In this document: positions 26,369-34,933 of the stretch, piece by piece | How positions within the stretch are numbered: the stretch's first letter is position 1 | Layout: every line of letters begins with the position of its first letter | Source of the DNA: Nocardia sp. NBC_00416 | GTDB lineage: Bacteria; Actinomycetota; Actinomycetes; Mycobacteriales; Mycobacteriaceae | Direction: 5' to 3' | DNA: 64,000 nt | Assembly (NCBI RefSeq): GCF_036032445.1 | Contig: NZ_CP107932.1 | Coordinates: forward strand, 6,264,501-6,328,500 | Position numbers and translations under genes: made by a program | Notes under the pieces: model-generated | What the model saw: only the letters and a program-made list of their open reading frames with translations | What the model was told of the DNA's origin: nothing | Database searches by the model: none

Positions 26369-27522
26369 CCGTGTTCACCCTCGACGAGGACGAACGCGCC
26401 ATCCGCGATACCGCCCGGGATTTCGCCGACGAATACCTGGCGCCGCACGCCGTGGAATGGGATCAGGACAAACACTTCCCGGTGGATGTCCTGCGGAAAT
26501 CCGGTGCGGTCGGGCTGGGCGGCATCTACGTGGACGAGGAGTTCGGCGGGTCCGGGCTGAGCCGGCTGGACGCGGTGCGGATCTTCGAACAACTCGCCAC
26601 CGGCTGCCCGGCCGTGGCGGCCTATATCTCGATCCACAATATGGCGACCTGGATGATCGATGCCTACGGCGACGAGGAGCAGCGTCGGCGGTGGCTGCCC
26701 GGATTGACCGCGATGGATCTGCTGGCCAGTTACGCCCTCACCGAACCCGGTGTGGGCTCCGACGCGGCGGCCATCACCACCCGGGCGGTGCGCGACGGCG
26801 AAGACTATGTGGTCAACGGCGTCAAACAGTTCATCTCGGGTGCGGGCAGCAACGACGTCTACGTGATGATGGTGCGGACGGCCGATACCGGGGCGCGCGG
26901 GATCTCCACGCTCGTGATCCCCGCCGACACACCCGGTCTCGAGGTGGGACCCAACGAGAAGAAGATGGGCTGGAACGCCCAGCCCACCCGGCAGGTGATC
27001 CTCACCGACGCGCGCGTTCCCGTCGCCAACCGGCTCGGTGACGAGGGCGACGGGTTCCGGATCGCCATGAACGGGCTCAACGGCGGCCGCCTCAATATCG
27101 CGGCCTGTTCGGTGGGCGGGGCGCAGGCCGCGCTCGAGAAGACCATCCCCTACCTGGCCCAGCGCACCGCATTCGGCGGCCCGCTGCTGAACAATCAGGC
27201 ACTCCAGTTCCAACTGGCCGATATGCGAACCGAGCTGGAAGCCGCCCGGACCCTGCTGTGGCGGGCCGCGGCGGCGCTGGACGCGGACGCACCGGACAAG
27301 GTCGAACTCTGCGCCATGGCCAAAAGGTTCGCCACCGACGCCGGATTCGAGGTCGCCAACACCGCCCTGCAACTACACGGGGGATACGGTTACCTGGCCG
27401 AATACGGACTGGAGAAGATCGTCCGCGACCTGCGGGTGCACCAGATCCTGGAGGGCACCAACGAGATCATGCGGATGGTCGTGGCCCGGTCCATGACAGC
27501 GTCCGTGGCGGGCGTGTCGTGA
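26365..27522 (+). CDS. acyl-CoA dehydrogenase, probably isobutyryl-CoA dehydrogenase
   Basis: A 385-residue FAD-dependent acyl-CoA dehydrogenase. It has YALTEPGVGSDAA (FAD/substrate loop, about 128-140), the C-terminal signature LQLHGGYGYLAEYG and the catalytic-base glutamate at about residue 363 in LEGTNEIMR. Position between mmsA and 3-hydroxyisobutyryl-CoA hydrolase argues for isobutyryl-CoA as substrate, giving methacrylyl-CoA. The ATG at 26365 overlaps the mmsA stop; the frame is open far upstream but that part is antisense-like shadow. FAD-linked electrons go to ETF. Confidence 0.92.
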   Translation: MTVFTLDEDERAIRDTARDFADEYLAPHAVEWDQDKHFPVDVLRKSGAVGLGGIYVDEEFGGSGLSRLDAVRIFEQLATGCPAVAAYISIHNMATWMIDAYGDEEQRRRWLPGLTAMDLLASYALTEPGVGSDAAAITTRAVRDGEDYVVNGVKQFISGAGSNDVYVMMVRTADTGARGISTLVIPADTPGLEVGPNEKKMGWNAQPTRQVILTDARVPVANRLGDEGDGFRIAMNGLNGGRLNIAACSVGGAQAALEKTIPYLAQRTAFGGPLLNNQALQFQLADMRTELEAARTLLWRAAAALDADAPDKVELCAMAKRFATDAGFEVANTALQLHGGYGYLAEYGLEKIVRDLRVHQILEGTNEIMRMVVARSMTASVAGVS

Positions 27523-27559
27523 GCGGCGAACGCCCCGCGGCGAGCGCGAAAGGAATTGA

Positions 27560-28645
27560 ATGAGCGAGGAACCCGAAGTCCTGGTCGAACAGCGTGACGG
27601 CCTGGGACTGATCACTCTGAACCGGCCCAGGGCAATCAACGCGCTCAACCACGCGATGGCGCTCACCATCACCGAGCAGTTGCGGGCCTGGGCCGCCGAC
27701 GACTCGGTGCGGACCGTGGCCATCACCGGCGCCGGTGAGCGCGGACTGTGCGCGGGCGGCGATATCGTCGCCATCCATCGCGACGCGAAGGAACAGCGGG
27801 CCGCGGGCCATATCGGGTCGGCGGCGGATTCGGCGACCGGCGAGTTCTGGCGTGACGAGTACGTTCTCAACGCGCTGATCGGCCGCTACCCGAAACCGTA
27901 TGTCGCGGTGATGGACGGGATCGTGATGGGCGGCGGGGTCGGACTGTCCGCGCACGGTAGTCACCGGATCGTCACCGAACGGTCGACGGTCGGGATGCCC
28001 GAGGTCGGAATCGGGTTCATCCCCGATGTCGGCGGCACCTATCTGCTGTCGCGGGCACCGGGCGAGCTGGGGACGCATATCGCGCTCACCACCGCTCGCC
28101 TGAAGGCCGGTGACGCGATCGCCACCGGTTTCGCGGACTATTTCGTCCCCGCCGAACAGATTCCGGCCCTGCTGACCACCCTGCAGAGCGAGGCCGCCGA
28201 TATAGCAATCGCCAAATTCGCGACGGAGGCGCCGGAATCCTCGTTGGTGGCGCAGCGCGAATGGATCGATGCCTGCTACAGCGGCGATACGGTCGGGGAG
28301 ATCGTCGACCGGCTGCGGGGCCACGCCGCCCCGGCGGCCGTCGCGGCCGCCGGCGACGTGCTGACGAAATCGCCGGTGGCGCTGCAGGTCACCCTGCGCT
28401 CGCTGCGCTCGGCCCGCCGGGCCGACAGCCTGGAGGCGGTGCTGAACGAGGAGTACCGGGTCTCGATCGCCTCGCTGGCCTCACATGATCTGGTCGAGGG
28501 CATCCGCGCCCAGGTCGTCGACAAAGACCGCAATCCGCAGTGGTCACCGGCCGACCTGTCGGGAGTGACCGCCGCGCAGGTCGACGCGTACTTCGCCGAA
28601 TTGGGCGCGCGGGAACTGGGTTTGACGATTCCGGAGGACAACTGA
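27560..28645 (+). CDS. 3-hydroxyisobutyryl-CoA hydrolase (crotonase fold)
   Basis: A 361-residue member of the enoyl-CoA hydratase superfamily, longer than true hydratases (about 260) and matching the HIBCH group. It shows LCAGGDIVAIH (oxyanion region near 70-80), the second oxyanion loop MGGGVGLSAHG near 122, and the HIBCH-type GMPEVGIGFIPDVGGTYLLSR with the catalytic glutamate. It removes CoA from 3-hydroxyisobutyryl-CoA in valine catabolism. AAAGGA lies just before the ATG. The stop overlaps the next start by one base (TGATG). Confidence 0.93.
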   Translation: MSEEPEVLVEQRDGLGLITLNRPRAINALNHAMALTITEQLRAWAADDSVRTVAITGAGERGLCAGGDIVAIHRDAKEQRAAGHIGSAADSATGEFWRDEYVLNALIGRYPKPYVAVMDGIVMGGGVGLSAHGSHRIVTERSTVGMPEVGIGFIPDVGGTYLLSRAPGELGTHIALTTARLKAGDAIATGFADYFVPAEQIPALLTTLQSEAADIAIAKFATEAPESSLVAQREWIDACYSGDTVGEIVDRLRGHAAPAAVAAAGDVLTKSPVALQVTLRSLRSARRADSLEAVLNEEYRVSIASLASHDLVEGIRAQVVDKDRNPQWSPADLSGVTAAQVDAYFAELGARELGLTIPEDN

Positions 28646-29547
28646 TGACCAAGACGATCGGCTTCCTCGGGCTCGGCCATATGGGCGGTCCGATGGCGGC
28701 GAACCTGGTGAAGGCCGGCTACGACGTGTACGCCTTCGATCCGTCGGCGGCCGCGCAGGAACAGGCGCGCGCCGACGGGATCGCCCTGGCCGACACGGGA
28801 CCGGCCGCGGCGGCCGGCCGCGACATCGTCATCACCATGCTGACCAACGGCAAACTGGTGCGCGACGTGTACGCCGAACTGTTGCCTGCCGCGGTGCCCG
28901 CGACATTGTTCGTGGACTGTTCGACCATCGACGTGGCCGATGCCAAAGCCGCGGCCGAGGCGGCGTCGGCGGCGGGCCATCGCGCGCTCGACGCCCCGGT
29001 GTCCGGCGGTGTCGCCGGTGCGGCCGCGGGGACGCTGACCTTCATGGTCGGTGGGGCGGATGCCGATTTCGCCGAAGCGCTGCCGGTGCTCGAGGTGATG
29101 GGCGCGAAGGTGGTGCACTGCGGTGCCTCCGGGGTGGGCCAGGCGGCCAAGATCTGCAACAACATGCTGCTCGGCATCTCCATGATCGGTTTGTCCGAAG
29201 CGCTGGTGCTGGGCGAGAAACTGGGGCTGAGTCACCAGTCGTTCTTCGATGTGGTGTCCACGGCGTCGGGGCAGAGCTGGGCGCTCACCACCTATTGTCC
29301 GGTGCCGGGTCCGGTGCCGACCAGTCCGGCGAACAACGACTACCAGCCGGGATTCGCCACCGCCCTGATGAACAAGGATCTCGGCCTGGCGGTGGAAGCA
29401 TTGCGTGCCAACGGGGTGGACGGGCGGATCGGTGCACTCGCGGCGGAGATCTACAGCGAGTTCAACGAGACCTCGGGCGGGCGGGATTTCTCGGCCATCG
29501 TCACCGAGGTGCGTGAGCGCAGTGGGGGTTCCGCCCCCGCCGAGTGA
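28645..29547 (+). CDS. mmsB: 3-hydroxyisobutyrate dehydrogenase
   Basis: A 300-residue NAD-dependent beta-hydroxyacid dehydrogenase that forms methylmalonate semialdehyde, the substrate of MmsA. It has the Rossmann motif GFLGLGHMGGPMAANL at residues 6-21, the substrate motif DAPVSGGVAGA near 120, and the catalytic lysine at about 169 in GQAAKICNN. The ATG overlaps the stop of the hydrolase gene. A strong hairpin closes the operon about 34 bases downstream. Confidence 0.95.
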   Translation: MTKTIGFLGLGHMGGPMAANLVKAGYDVYAFDPSAAAQEQARADGIALADTGPAAAAGRDIVITMLTNGKLVRDVYAELLPAAVPATLFVDCSTIDVADAKAAAEAASAAGHRALDAPVSGGVAGAAAGTLTFMVGGADADFAEALPVLEVMGAKVVHCGASGVGQAAKICNNMLLGISMIGLSEALVLGEKLGLSHQSFFDVVSTASGQSWALTTYCPVPGPVPTSPANNDYQPGFATALMNKDLGLAVEALRANGVDGRIGALAAEIYSEFNETSGGRDFSAIVTEVRERSGGSAPAE

Positions 29548-29580
29548 CGAACCCGAGCCGATCGCGAGTCCGACTCGGGT

Positions 29581-29618
29581 GAATCCCGGACCCGCCCGCG
29601 CGGGTGGGTCCGGGATTC
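29581..29618 (+). terminator. hairpin terminator after mmsB
   Basis: Arms of 17 bases (29581-29597 and 29602-29618, one G-U pair) around a GCGC loop. No long T-run follows, as is usual in GC-rich actinobacteria. Confidence 0.75.
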
Positions 29619-29770
29619 GTTACCGCGCTCCGCTTTCCGGCCCGCGGAATTCGCCGCGTTGGACGCACCGCTGGAGACGGGGTGACCCGGACAAAACCAC
29701 TCAGTCGCCGGTGGTGACCCGCGCGGTATCGTCACCGATGTTCATGACCGTTTCGACCAGAGGATGTGCT

Positions 29771-30547
29771 GTGACCGACTTCGAGACGATTCTGCTGGAG
29801 CGTAAGGACAAGGTCGGCCTCATCACGCTGAACCGGCCCAAGGCACTGAACGCGCTCAATGCACAGGTCCTCGATGATGTGATCGCCGCGCTCGACGAGG
29901 TCGAGCGGGACGACGAGGTCGGCGCCGTGGTGATCACCGGTTCCGAACGGGCCTTCGCTGCCGGGGCGGATATCAAGGAGATGCAGCCGAAGTCCTATAT
30001 GGACATGTTCATGGACGACTACTTCGCGCGCTGGGAGCGGTTGGCCCAGTTCCGCAAGCCCACCATCGCCGCGGTCGCGGGATACGCGCTGGGCGGCGGC
30101 TGCGAGCTGGCCATGATCTGCGACATCCTCCTCGCCGCGGACAACGCCAAGTTCGGTCAGCCCGAGATCAAGCTGGGCGTCATCCCCGGTATCGGCGGTT
30201 CGCAGCGGCTGACCCGGGCGATCGGTAAGGCCAAGGCCATGGACTTGGTGCTCACCGGGCGCAATATGGACGCCGCGGAAGCCGAGCGCGCCGGGCTGGT
30301 GTCCCGGATCGTGCCGGCCGCCGAACTGCTGGACACTGCGCTCGAGGTCGGGGCCACCATCGCCTCGATGTCGCTGCCGGTGACCATGATCGCCAAGGAA
30401 GCGGTGAACCGGTCCTTCGAGACCACGCTGAGCGAGGGCCTGCGGTTCGAGCGGCGGGTGTTCCATTCGCTGTTCGCGACCGCGGACCAGCAGGAGGGCA
30501 TGGCGGCGTTCGTGGACAAGCGGCCCGCCCGGTTCACCAATCGCTGA
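29771..30547 (+). CDS. echA8: enoyl-CoA hydratase, EchA8-like
   Basis: A 258-residue crotonase that hydrates 2-enoyl-CoA to 3-hydroxyacyl-CoA. It contains AFAAGADIKEM near 61-71, GYALGGGCELAM near 102-113 (oxyanion hole) and the two catalytic glutamates in GCELA and in FGQPEIKLGVIPGIGG. Length and sequence match the EchA8 group (Rv1070c in M. tuberculosis). AGAGG is placed seven bases before the GTG. Although it has its own upstream space, its position after the mmsA cluster makes it a candidate for the missing methacrylyl-CoA hydration step of valine breakdown. Confidence 0.93.
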   Translation: MTDFETILLERKDKVGLITLNRPKALNALNAQVLDDVIAALDEVERDDEVGAVVITGSERAFAAGADIKEMQPKSYMDMFMDDYFARWERLAQFRKPTIAAVAGYALGGGCELAMICDILLAADNAKFGQPEIKLGVIPGIGGSQRLTRAIGKAKAMDLVLTGRNMDAAEAERAGLVSRIVPAAELLDTALEVGATIASMSLPVTMIAKEAVNRSFETTLSEGLRFERRVFHSLFATADQQEGMAAFVDKRPARFTNR

Positions 30548-30552
30548 TCCGG

Positions 30553-31605
30553 TCAGGGTTCGGGCGGCGCGTCCAGGATATCGGTGGGCACGACGGTGCT
30601 CCTGGTGGGCTGCGCCGCGCCGTTCTGTGCGGTGAGCAGCCCCGCCACCGTCGCGCCCAGCCCGATCGTCACGGCGGCGGCCGCGTACACCTTGCGCCGG
30701 CCGACGGTCGGCGGGGCGAGTGACACCACCTGCCCGCCCGCGCGGATATGCGCGGTACGGATACCGGCGGCGGGCCGTTCGGCCGCGAACAGCAACGCGC
30801 CGCGCGCCGAGACGTATTCCGGTTCGGAATCGCAGACCAGTGGGAGCCCGAGCAGATCGGTGAGGCGGGCCCGCAGGGCCGGGTTGCGGGCACAGCCGCC
30901 GAGCAGGGCCACCGCGTCCGGCGCGACCTCGGTCTGCGCGGCCACCCGGTGCACCAGTGTGGCGGCCGAGCTCACCGCGTCGGCGCAGAGTTCGGCGAGA
31001 TCGCTGCGTGTGATCACCGCGCGTTCGGCGGTCGAAGGGTCGGCGGCGGTCACCACCCGGGCGCTGCTCAGCGCTTCCCGGTACCGGCCGGCCGCCGATT
31101 CGTCGGTGAACACACCTGCTCCGTCGAGCCATTCGCACAGCAGCTCGTCGTAGCCGTCACCGCCCAGGCCGGGGCAGTGGGCCCCGGCGAGCACCGTATC
31201 GGTGCGGCAGTCGATCTGAGTGAGGGTCAGGCCGGAGGAGCCGAGGTCGAAGAGGGCCACGGCCCCGGAAGCCGGGAGTTTCTCGGTGAATCGCAGGTAC
31301 CGCAGTTGTGCCAGCGGCTCGTCCACGAGAGTGATCCGGCCGGTGCCCAGGGAGTCCCCCACGAGTTCGGCCTGCTGCCGGTTCTGGCAGGTCACCGCGG
31401 TTCCGGTGATGTACTCGTCGCGTCGGCGCGCGGCGCTGTGCATCCGCCGGACGGCGATCAGCACCGGTTCGATCAGGGAGGCGCGTGCCGGGCGGTGGAT
31501 ATGGCAGCGGTCGATCGGCGGCAGGTGCGGTTGATCGGAATGCGTGAGTACGGCGCGCGCACCCGAGGCGCCCACTGATACCCCGAGAACCAGCACCATA
31601 AACAT
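30553..31605 (-). CDS. Hsp70/actin-like ATPase-domain protein with C-terminal membrane helix
   Basis: About 350 residues. An N-terminal LGVSVGASGARAVL recalls the phosphate-1 loop of Hsp70/actin folds, ALFDLGSSGLTLTQID (near 120) the phosphate-2 loop, and VALLGGCARNPALRARL (near 235) the adenosine loop. There is no substrate-binding domain. A hydrophobic stretch near 310-330 (YAAAAVTIGLGATVAGLL) is a likely membrane anchor, followed by a short Thr/Pro tail. Start is uncertain: ATGs at 31605 and 31599, with the frame open to 31644. Function unknown. Two inverted repeats occur in its promoter region, between it and a MarR gene. Confidence 0.75.
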   Translation of the reverse strand: MFMVLVLGVSVGASGARAVLTHSDQPHLPPIDRCHIHRPARASLIEPVLIAVRRMHSAARRRDEYITGTAVTCQNRQQAELVGDSLGTGRITLVDEPLAQLRYLRFTEKLPASGAVALFDLGSSGLTLTQIDCRTDTVLAGAHCPGLGGDGYDELLCEWLDGAGVFTDESAAGRYREALSSARVVTAADPSTAERAVITRSDLAELCADAVSSAATLVHRVAAQTEVAPDAVALLGGCARNPALRARLTDLLGLPLVCDSEPEYVSARGALLFAAERPAAGIRTAHIRAGGQVVSLAPPTVGRRKVYAAAAVTIGLGATVAGLLTAQNGAAQPTRSTVVPTDILDAPPEP

Positions 31606-31657
31606 ATGGTGCGCCGCGGTTGCTGTGTTGCCAAGCCGAACCACCGAGAAATTTGCT

Positions 31658-31673
31658 GGACAAGTGCTTGTCC
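31658..31673. promoter_or_regulatory. inverted repeat GGACAAG-N2-CTTGTCC
   Basis: Perfect seven-base arms with a two-base centre, 53 bases upstream of the Hsp70-like gene. The size is typical of MarR-family operators, and a MarR gene lies just upstream on the same strand. Confidence 0.45.
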
Positions 31674-31680
31674 GCCCTGT

Positions 31681-31707
31681 GTTTGCTGATGTCCGGCCAC
31701 AGCAAAC
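31681..31707. promoter_or_regulatory. inverted repeat GTTTGCTG-N11-CAGCAAAC
   Basis: Perfect eight-base arms, 7 bases beyond the first repeat. It could be a second operator half, or form an RNA hairpin acting as a terminator for the MarR gene, whose stop is at 31781 on the same strand. Confidence 0.4.
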
Positions 31708-31780
31708 TGTCTGATATGTCGTGATCTACGGCCGCTCGTCGCGGCGGCACCAGGACCGGGCGGCCCTCCGTACCGGCAGG

Positions 31781-32323
31781 TCAGGGCTCGGCCCAGCGGG
31801 CCGGAGCTTCGCCGGTATCGAAGTCGCCCGCCGTATGGCGGAACTCGGCGAGCAACTGCAACAGGGTCCGCAACCGGTCGGGGGGCAGTTCCGGCCGGGC
31901 GAAAACGCGTTCGTTCAGATACTCGGTCGCCTCGGCGACGAGAGACCTTCCGGCGTCGGTGATCTCGATCAGGGTGGCCCGCCGATCGTTGGGGTGCGGC
32001 ACCCGGTTCACCAATCCCGCTCCCTCCAGCCGGTCCACCGAATTGGTGACGCTGGTCGGATGCACCTGCAACCGGGCGCTGGCCACCGCCATCGGCAGCG
32101 CGCCGGTGGCGCTGAAGTTCAGCAGTTGCAGCAGCTCGTAGCGGGAGAACGTCAGGCCGGTCGGTCGCAGCGCTTCGTCGACGCGCGCCATGACGATCTG
32201 CTGGGCGCGCACCAGCGAGGTCACCGCCGCCATCCCGTCGGCGACCGGACCCCATCCGTGGCCGACCCACTGACGGTGGGCCTCCTGGATCGGGTCGACT
32301 GGTAGCGGTCGGGGGCGAGACAT
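31781..32323 (-). CDS. MarR family transcriptional regulator
   Basis: A 180-residue winged-helix regulator. The helix-turn-helix LPMAVASARLQVHPTSVTNSVDRLEGAGLV (residues about 75-105) is followed by the wing PNDRRATLIEITDAGR with the conserved Asp-Arg-Arg. Such proteins bind DNA as dimers and release it on binding small phenolic or lipophilic ligands. The start at 32323 (MSRPRPLPVD) is chosen for family fit; ATG at 32335 is equally possible and the frame is open beyond. A regulatory link to the Hsp70-like gene downstream is inferred from the inverted repeats between them. Confidence 0.88.
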   Translation of the reverse strand: MSRPRPLPVDPIQEAHRQWVGHGWGPVADGMAAVTSLVRAQQIVMARVDEALRPTGLTFSRYELLQLLNFSATGALPMAVASARLQVHPTSVTNSVDRLEGAGLVNRVPHPNDRRATLIEITDAGRSLVAEATEYLNERVFARPELPPDRLRTLLQLLAEFRHTAGDFDTGEAPARWAEP

Positions 32324-32515
32324 GTGCTCGATCATCGCACGGCATCCGGCCGGGGAGCTGTGCCGTGGGTGCTCGTTCGTGGCAGGTGGCCCGCTCGGAC
32401 CCGGTGTGACGGACCGAAGCGGGCCGCCCGTCCACGCACCTGTCACCGGTTGCGATCCGGCTGAGCCCAACCCTGGGCTCCGGCACCGCCCCCGGGCCAT
32501 GATTCTTCGAGTCAC

Positions 32516-32587
32516 GCGGGCGTGGCTGAGTGGTTCAGGCAACGGTCTGCAAAGCCGTTCACGCGGGTTCGATTCCCGCCGCTCGCT
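32516..32587 (+). tRNA. tRNA-Cys (anticodon GCA)
   Basis: A full cloverleaf can be drawn. The acceptor stem GCGGGCG pairs with CGCTCGC (one G-U), the anticodon stem ACGGT/GCCGT encloses loop CTGCAAA with anticodon GCA, and the T stem GCGGG/CCCGC has loop TTCGATT. Base 73 is T, the known identity base of tRNA-Cys. CCA is not encoded. Confidence 0.96.
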
Positions 32588-32755
32588 CAACGGGCAGGGC
32601 CGTTTCATGGAGGCCGGAGCCGGAGTTTTTGTTGTGCGGTCCGCAATCGGTCCGCGCCGGATCCGGCGTCGGCCTCCATCCCTGCCGCACCGGCACCCCG
32701 GTCGTCCGGGAACAGCTGGTCGTCCCGATCGAGGACGCGCACGGCCGACTCGCCG

Positions 32756-34168
32756 CTAGGTCAGACCCGAGAAATCCCGCAGCACCACATGATTGCGATC
32801 GGCGAAGGTGCCCAGCGTGTAGTCGGGGAGCAGACCGAAGTACTCGCTGCGGGTCAGCGTGCTCCAGCGGCGGGCGTCCGGAGTCCGGGTCTTGTAGAAG
32901 TTCACCGTGTAGCCGCCCTCGTAGATCCGCAGCAGGCTGTAACCGCCCGGATACTCCTTGATCGCGCCCACTTCCAGGAATTCGACCGCGCACGCGGTAT
33001 CCGGCCGGGTTCTGCGGGTGCGATGCGTATGTCCGCTGTGCTGCAGGAACACCCCGGGCGCGCCCTCGTACAGTTGCTGGAGTCGGAGCGCGGTCGCCCG
33101 ATCGAGGACGAAACCCGGACCCGCGGTATTGGTGAGCCCCGCCTCCACAGTGACCGGATGATGTCCGAAAACGACGGTGGGGCGATCGGGCTCGCCGCGC
33201 AGCAGTTCGGTGACCCGATCGAGCTGCCCGGGGTCCAGTACGCCGCCTGCCCCGTCCAGCGCGCTGGTGTCCAGACCGAGGATCCGCAGCCCGCCCAGTT
33301 CGTGTTCGATCAGCTGTTGCCGCGGTCCGAAAACCTCGCTCCAGCAATCCCGGTGGTCGGCGGCGCCGACGACGGCCGGACAGGTTTCGTACTCGTCTCC
33401 GGTGTGTGGGCGGTCGTGGTTGCCGGGGACCGTGAGATAGTCGCGACCCGGCTCGCCCCACCGGTCCAACCGGGCGCGGACCGCGCGCAGATCCTCGGGT
33501 GCGGCCTCGGCGGTGAGGTCGCCGGCCAGCAGCAGGATCTCGGCTCCCCGGTCGGAGCGGCGCAGATCGTCGAGCACGGCGTCGAACATGACCGCCGGAT
33601 AAGGCGGCAGACCCGGTTCCTGGCGCAGACCTGGCGGCAGGTCGCCGGCCACGAGACCACTGACGGTCTCCCCGTAGTGGATATCGTTCGCGAGGGCGAT
33701 GGTCCGCAGCAGGCGGCCGGGTGGCGGGACCAGGGTCGTGAAGGTTCCGGCGGTTTCCGGTGTGCCCGGCAGGCCGGTGGTGGCCGATACCGCCGGTGTC
33801 GCGCGAATCCCGGCCGACCGTGCCTCGAAACAGTAGGCGCGGCCCGGTTCCAGACCGTCGATCTGCGCGTAATGGAAGGGGGTCGCCTCCGTGGAACCCC
33901 ACACCCGCCGGAGTGGGTGCGAACCGTCGGCCGGACCCAGGAACACTTCACCGTCGGTGTCCACCGGAACCGGCCGGCCCGCGGCATCGGGTGTCCGGCT
34001 GGTCCAGGTGAGTACGGCGGAGGCGCCGGTCACCGTGACGACCTCCAGATCGCCGGCCAGCACCGGGCCGGACCCGGCGGCCGCCCGGCCGGTGAAACCC
34101 AAGGGCAGCAACGCGGCCAGGCCCAGTGCGCCGAGAACCGTGCGCCGTGAGGGTCCGCAGCAGCTCAT
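32756..34168 (-). CDS. Tat-exported metallophosphoesterase
   Basis: A 470-residue secreted phosphoesterase. The N-terminus has a twin-arginine signal (SRRTVLGALGLAALLPLGF) ending near AAAGSG. The calcineurin-like metal motifs are ANDIHYGET (about 177), LLLAGDLT, VPGNHDRPHTG, FGHHPV and HSGHTHR. The layout matches a family of actinobacterial proteins named TIGR03767. It likely hydrolyses phosphomonoesters or diesters outside the membrane, perhaps for phosphate supply; the substrate is unknown. It is downstream of, and on the same strand as, the small membrane protein at 34185. Confidence 0.9.
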   Translation of the reverse strand: MSCCGPSRRTVLGALGLAALLPLGFTGRAAAGSGPVLAGDLEVVTVTGASAVLTWTSRTPDAAGRPVPVDTDGEVFLGPADGSHPLRRVWGSTEATPFHYAQIDGLEPGRAYCFEARSAGIRATPAVSATTGLPGTPETAGTFTTLVPPPGRLLRTIALANDIHYGETVSGLVAGDLPPGLRQEPGLPPYPAVMFDAVLDDLRRSDRGAEILLLAGDLTAEAAPEDLRAVRARLDRWGEPGRDYLTVPGNHDRPHTGDEYETCPAVVGAADHRDCWSEVFGPRQQLIEHELGGLRILGLDTSALDGAGGVLDPGQLDRVTELLRGEPDRPTVVFGHHPVTVEAGLTNTAGPGFVLDRATALRLQQLYEGAPGVFLQHSGHTHRTRRTRPDTACAVEFLEVGAIKEYPGGYSLLRIYEGGYTVNFYKTRTPDARRWSTLTRSEYFGLLPDYTLGTFADRNHVVLRDFSGLT

Positions 34169-34184
34169 CGCCGCGCGCCGCCGC

Positions 34185-34754
34185 TCATGCGCCGTCGCTA
34201 CCGGCCGACGAGCAGACGTGCCACTCGCCGTCCTCTTTCACCAGGGTCTCGTCCGAACTGTCGTCCATTTGATCGTCGGAATCATCGCCGGGCGCCGCGA
34301 AGCTGAACTTGCCCTTGATCTCCGCCTCGGCCCGGTCGCCGGTGACCACGATGTTGTCCACCGATTCGACCTCCACGGTGAACTCGAGCTTCTCGGCCTC
34401 GGATTTCTCCGAATCGGACATGGCGGCGAAATCGTCGCGGTCGGCCTTGCACGCCAGATCGGTGGCGGCCCGGAATCCTTCGTCTGTCAGGGTGCCGTAG
34501 AAATCCCGGAGCGCGGCCTCGACCTGCTGCTCATCGGAGGACAGCGGCGTCTTGCCCTGCATCGTCAACACCACCGCGGCAGCGATTCCGGCGACGACCA
34601 CGATCGCCGCCACCGCGGCGCCCACGATCACGCCGGTGCGTCGTTTGCGCGGTTGCGCCGGCGCCCCCGAAGGCGGCTGACCCGGGTAACCCGGTGACGA
34701 TCCTGCAGGCGGCCGCGGCCCGGTCGGGGGCGGGCCTGCCGGTGGCTGAGTCAA
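34185..34754 (-). CDS. single-pass membrane protein, DUF4878/Rv0361-like
   Basis: A 189-residue protein with a Pro/Gly-rich cytoplasmic N-terminus (1-35), basic stop (PRKRRTG), one membrane helix (about 40-65) and an extracytoplasmic acidic domain rich in D and E (the C-terminal half), with two cysteines (LACK and HVCSS) that could pair. This resembles the mycobacterial Rv0361-type family with an NTF2-like lumazine-binding fold. It is 16 bases ahead of the phosphoesterase gene and likely co-transcribed. Function unknown. Confidence 0.78.
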   Translation of the reverse strand: MTQPPAGPPPTGPRPPAGSSPGYPGQPPSGAPAQPRKRRTGVIVGAAVAAIVVVAGIAAAVVLTMQGKTPLSSDEQQVEAALRDFYGTLTDEGFRAATDLACKADRDDFAAMSDSEKSEAEKLEFTVEVESVDNIVVTGDRAEAEIKGKFSFAAPGDDSDDQMDDSSDETLVKEDGEWHVCSSAGSDGA

Positions 34755-34933
34755 AGCGTTCTCCGTTTCCCGGGATGTTTCCCGAACACTACGACACCCG
34801 CCGTGTCGGTGTCCGATTCGGCATACGGCCCGCGTTCCCCCGGGTCCGTCGCCGATCGCTCCGCGCGCGCAACGGCGTCCACCCTCTTACACTCCATCCG
34901 GCGGAACCCGGATAGCGCGTGGAGGTATGTGTC

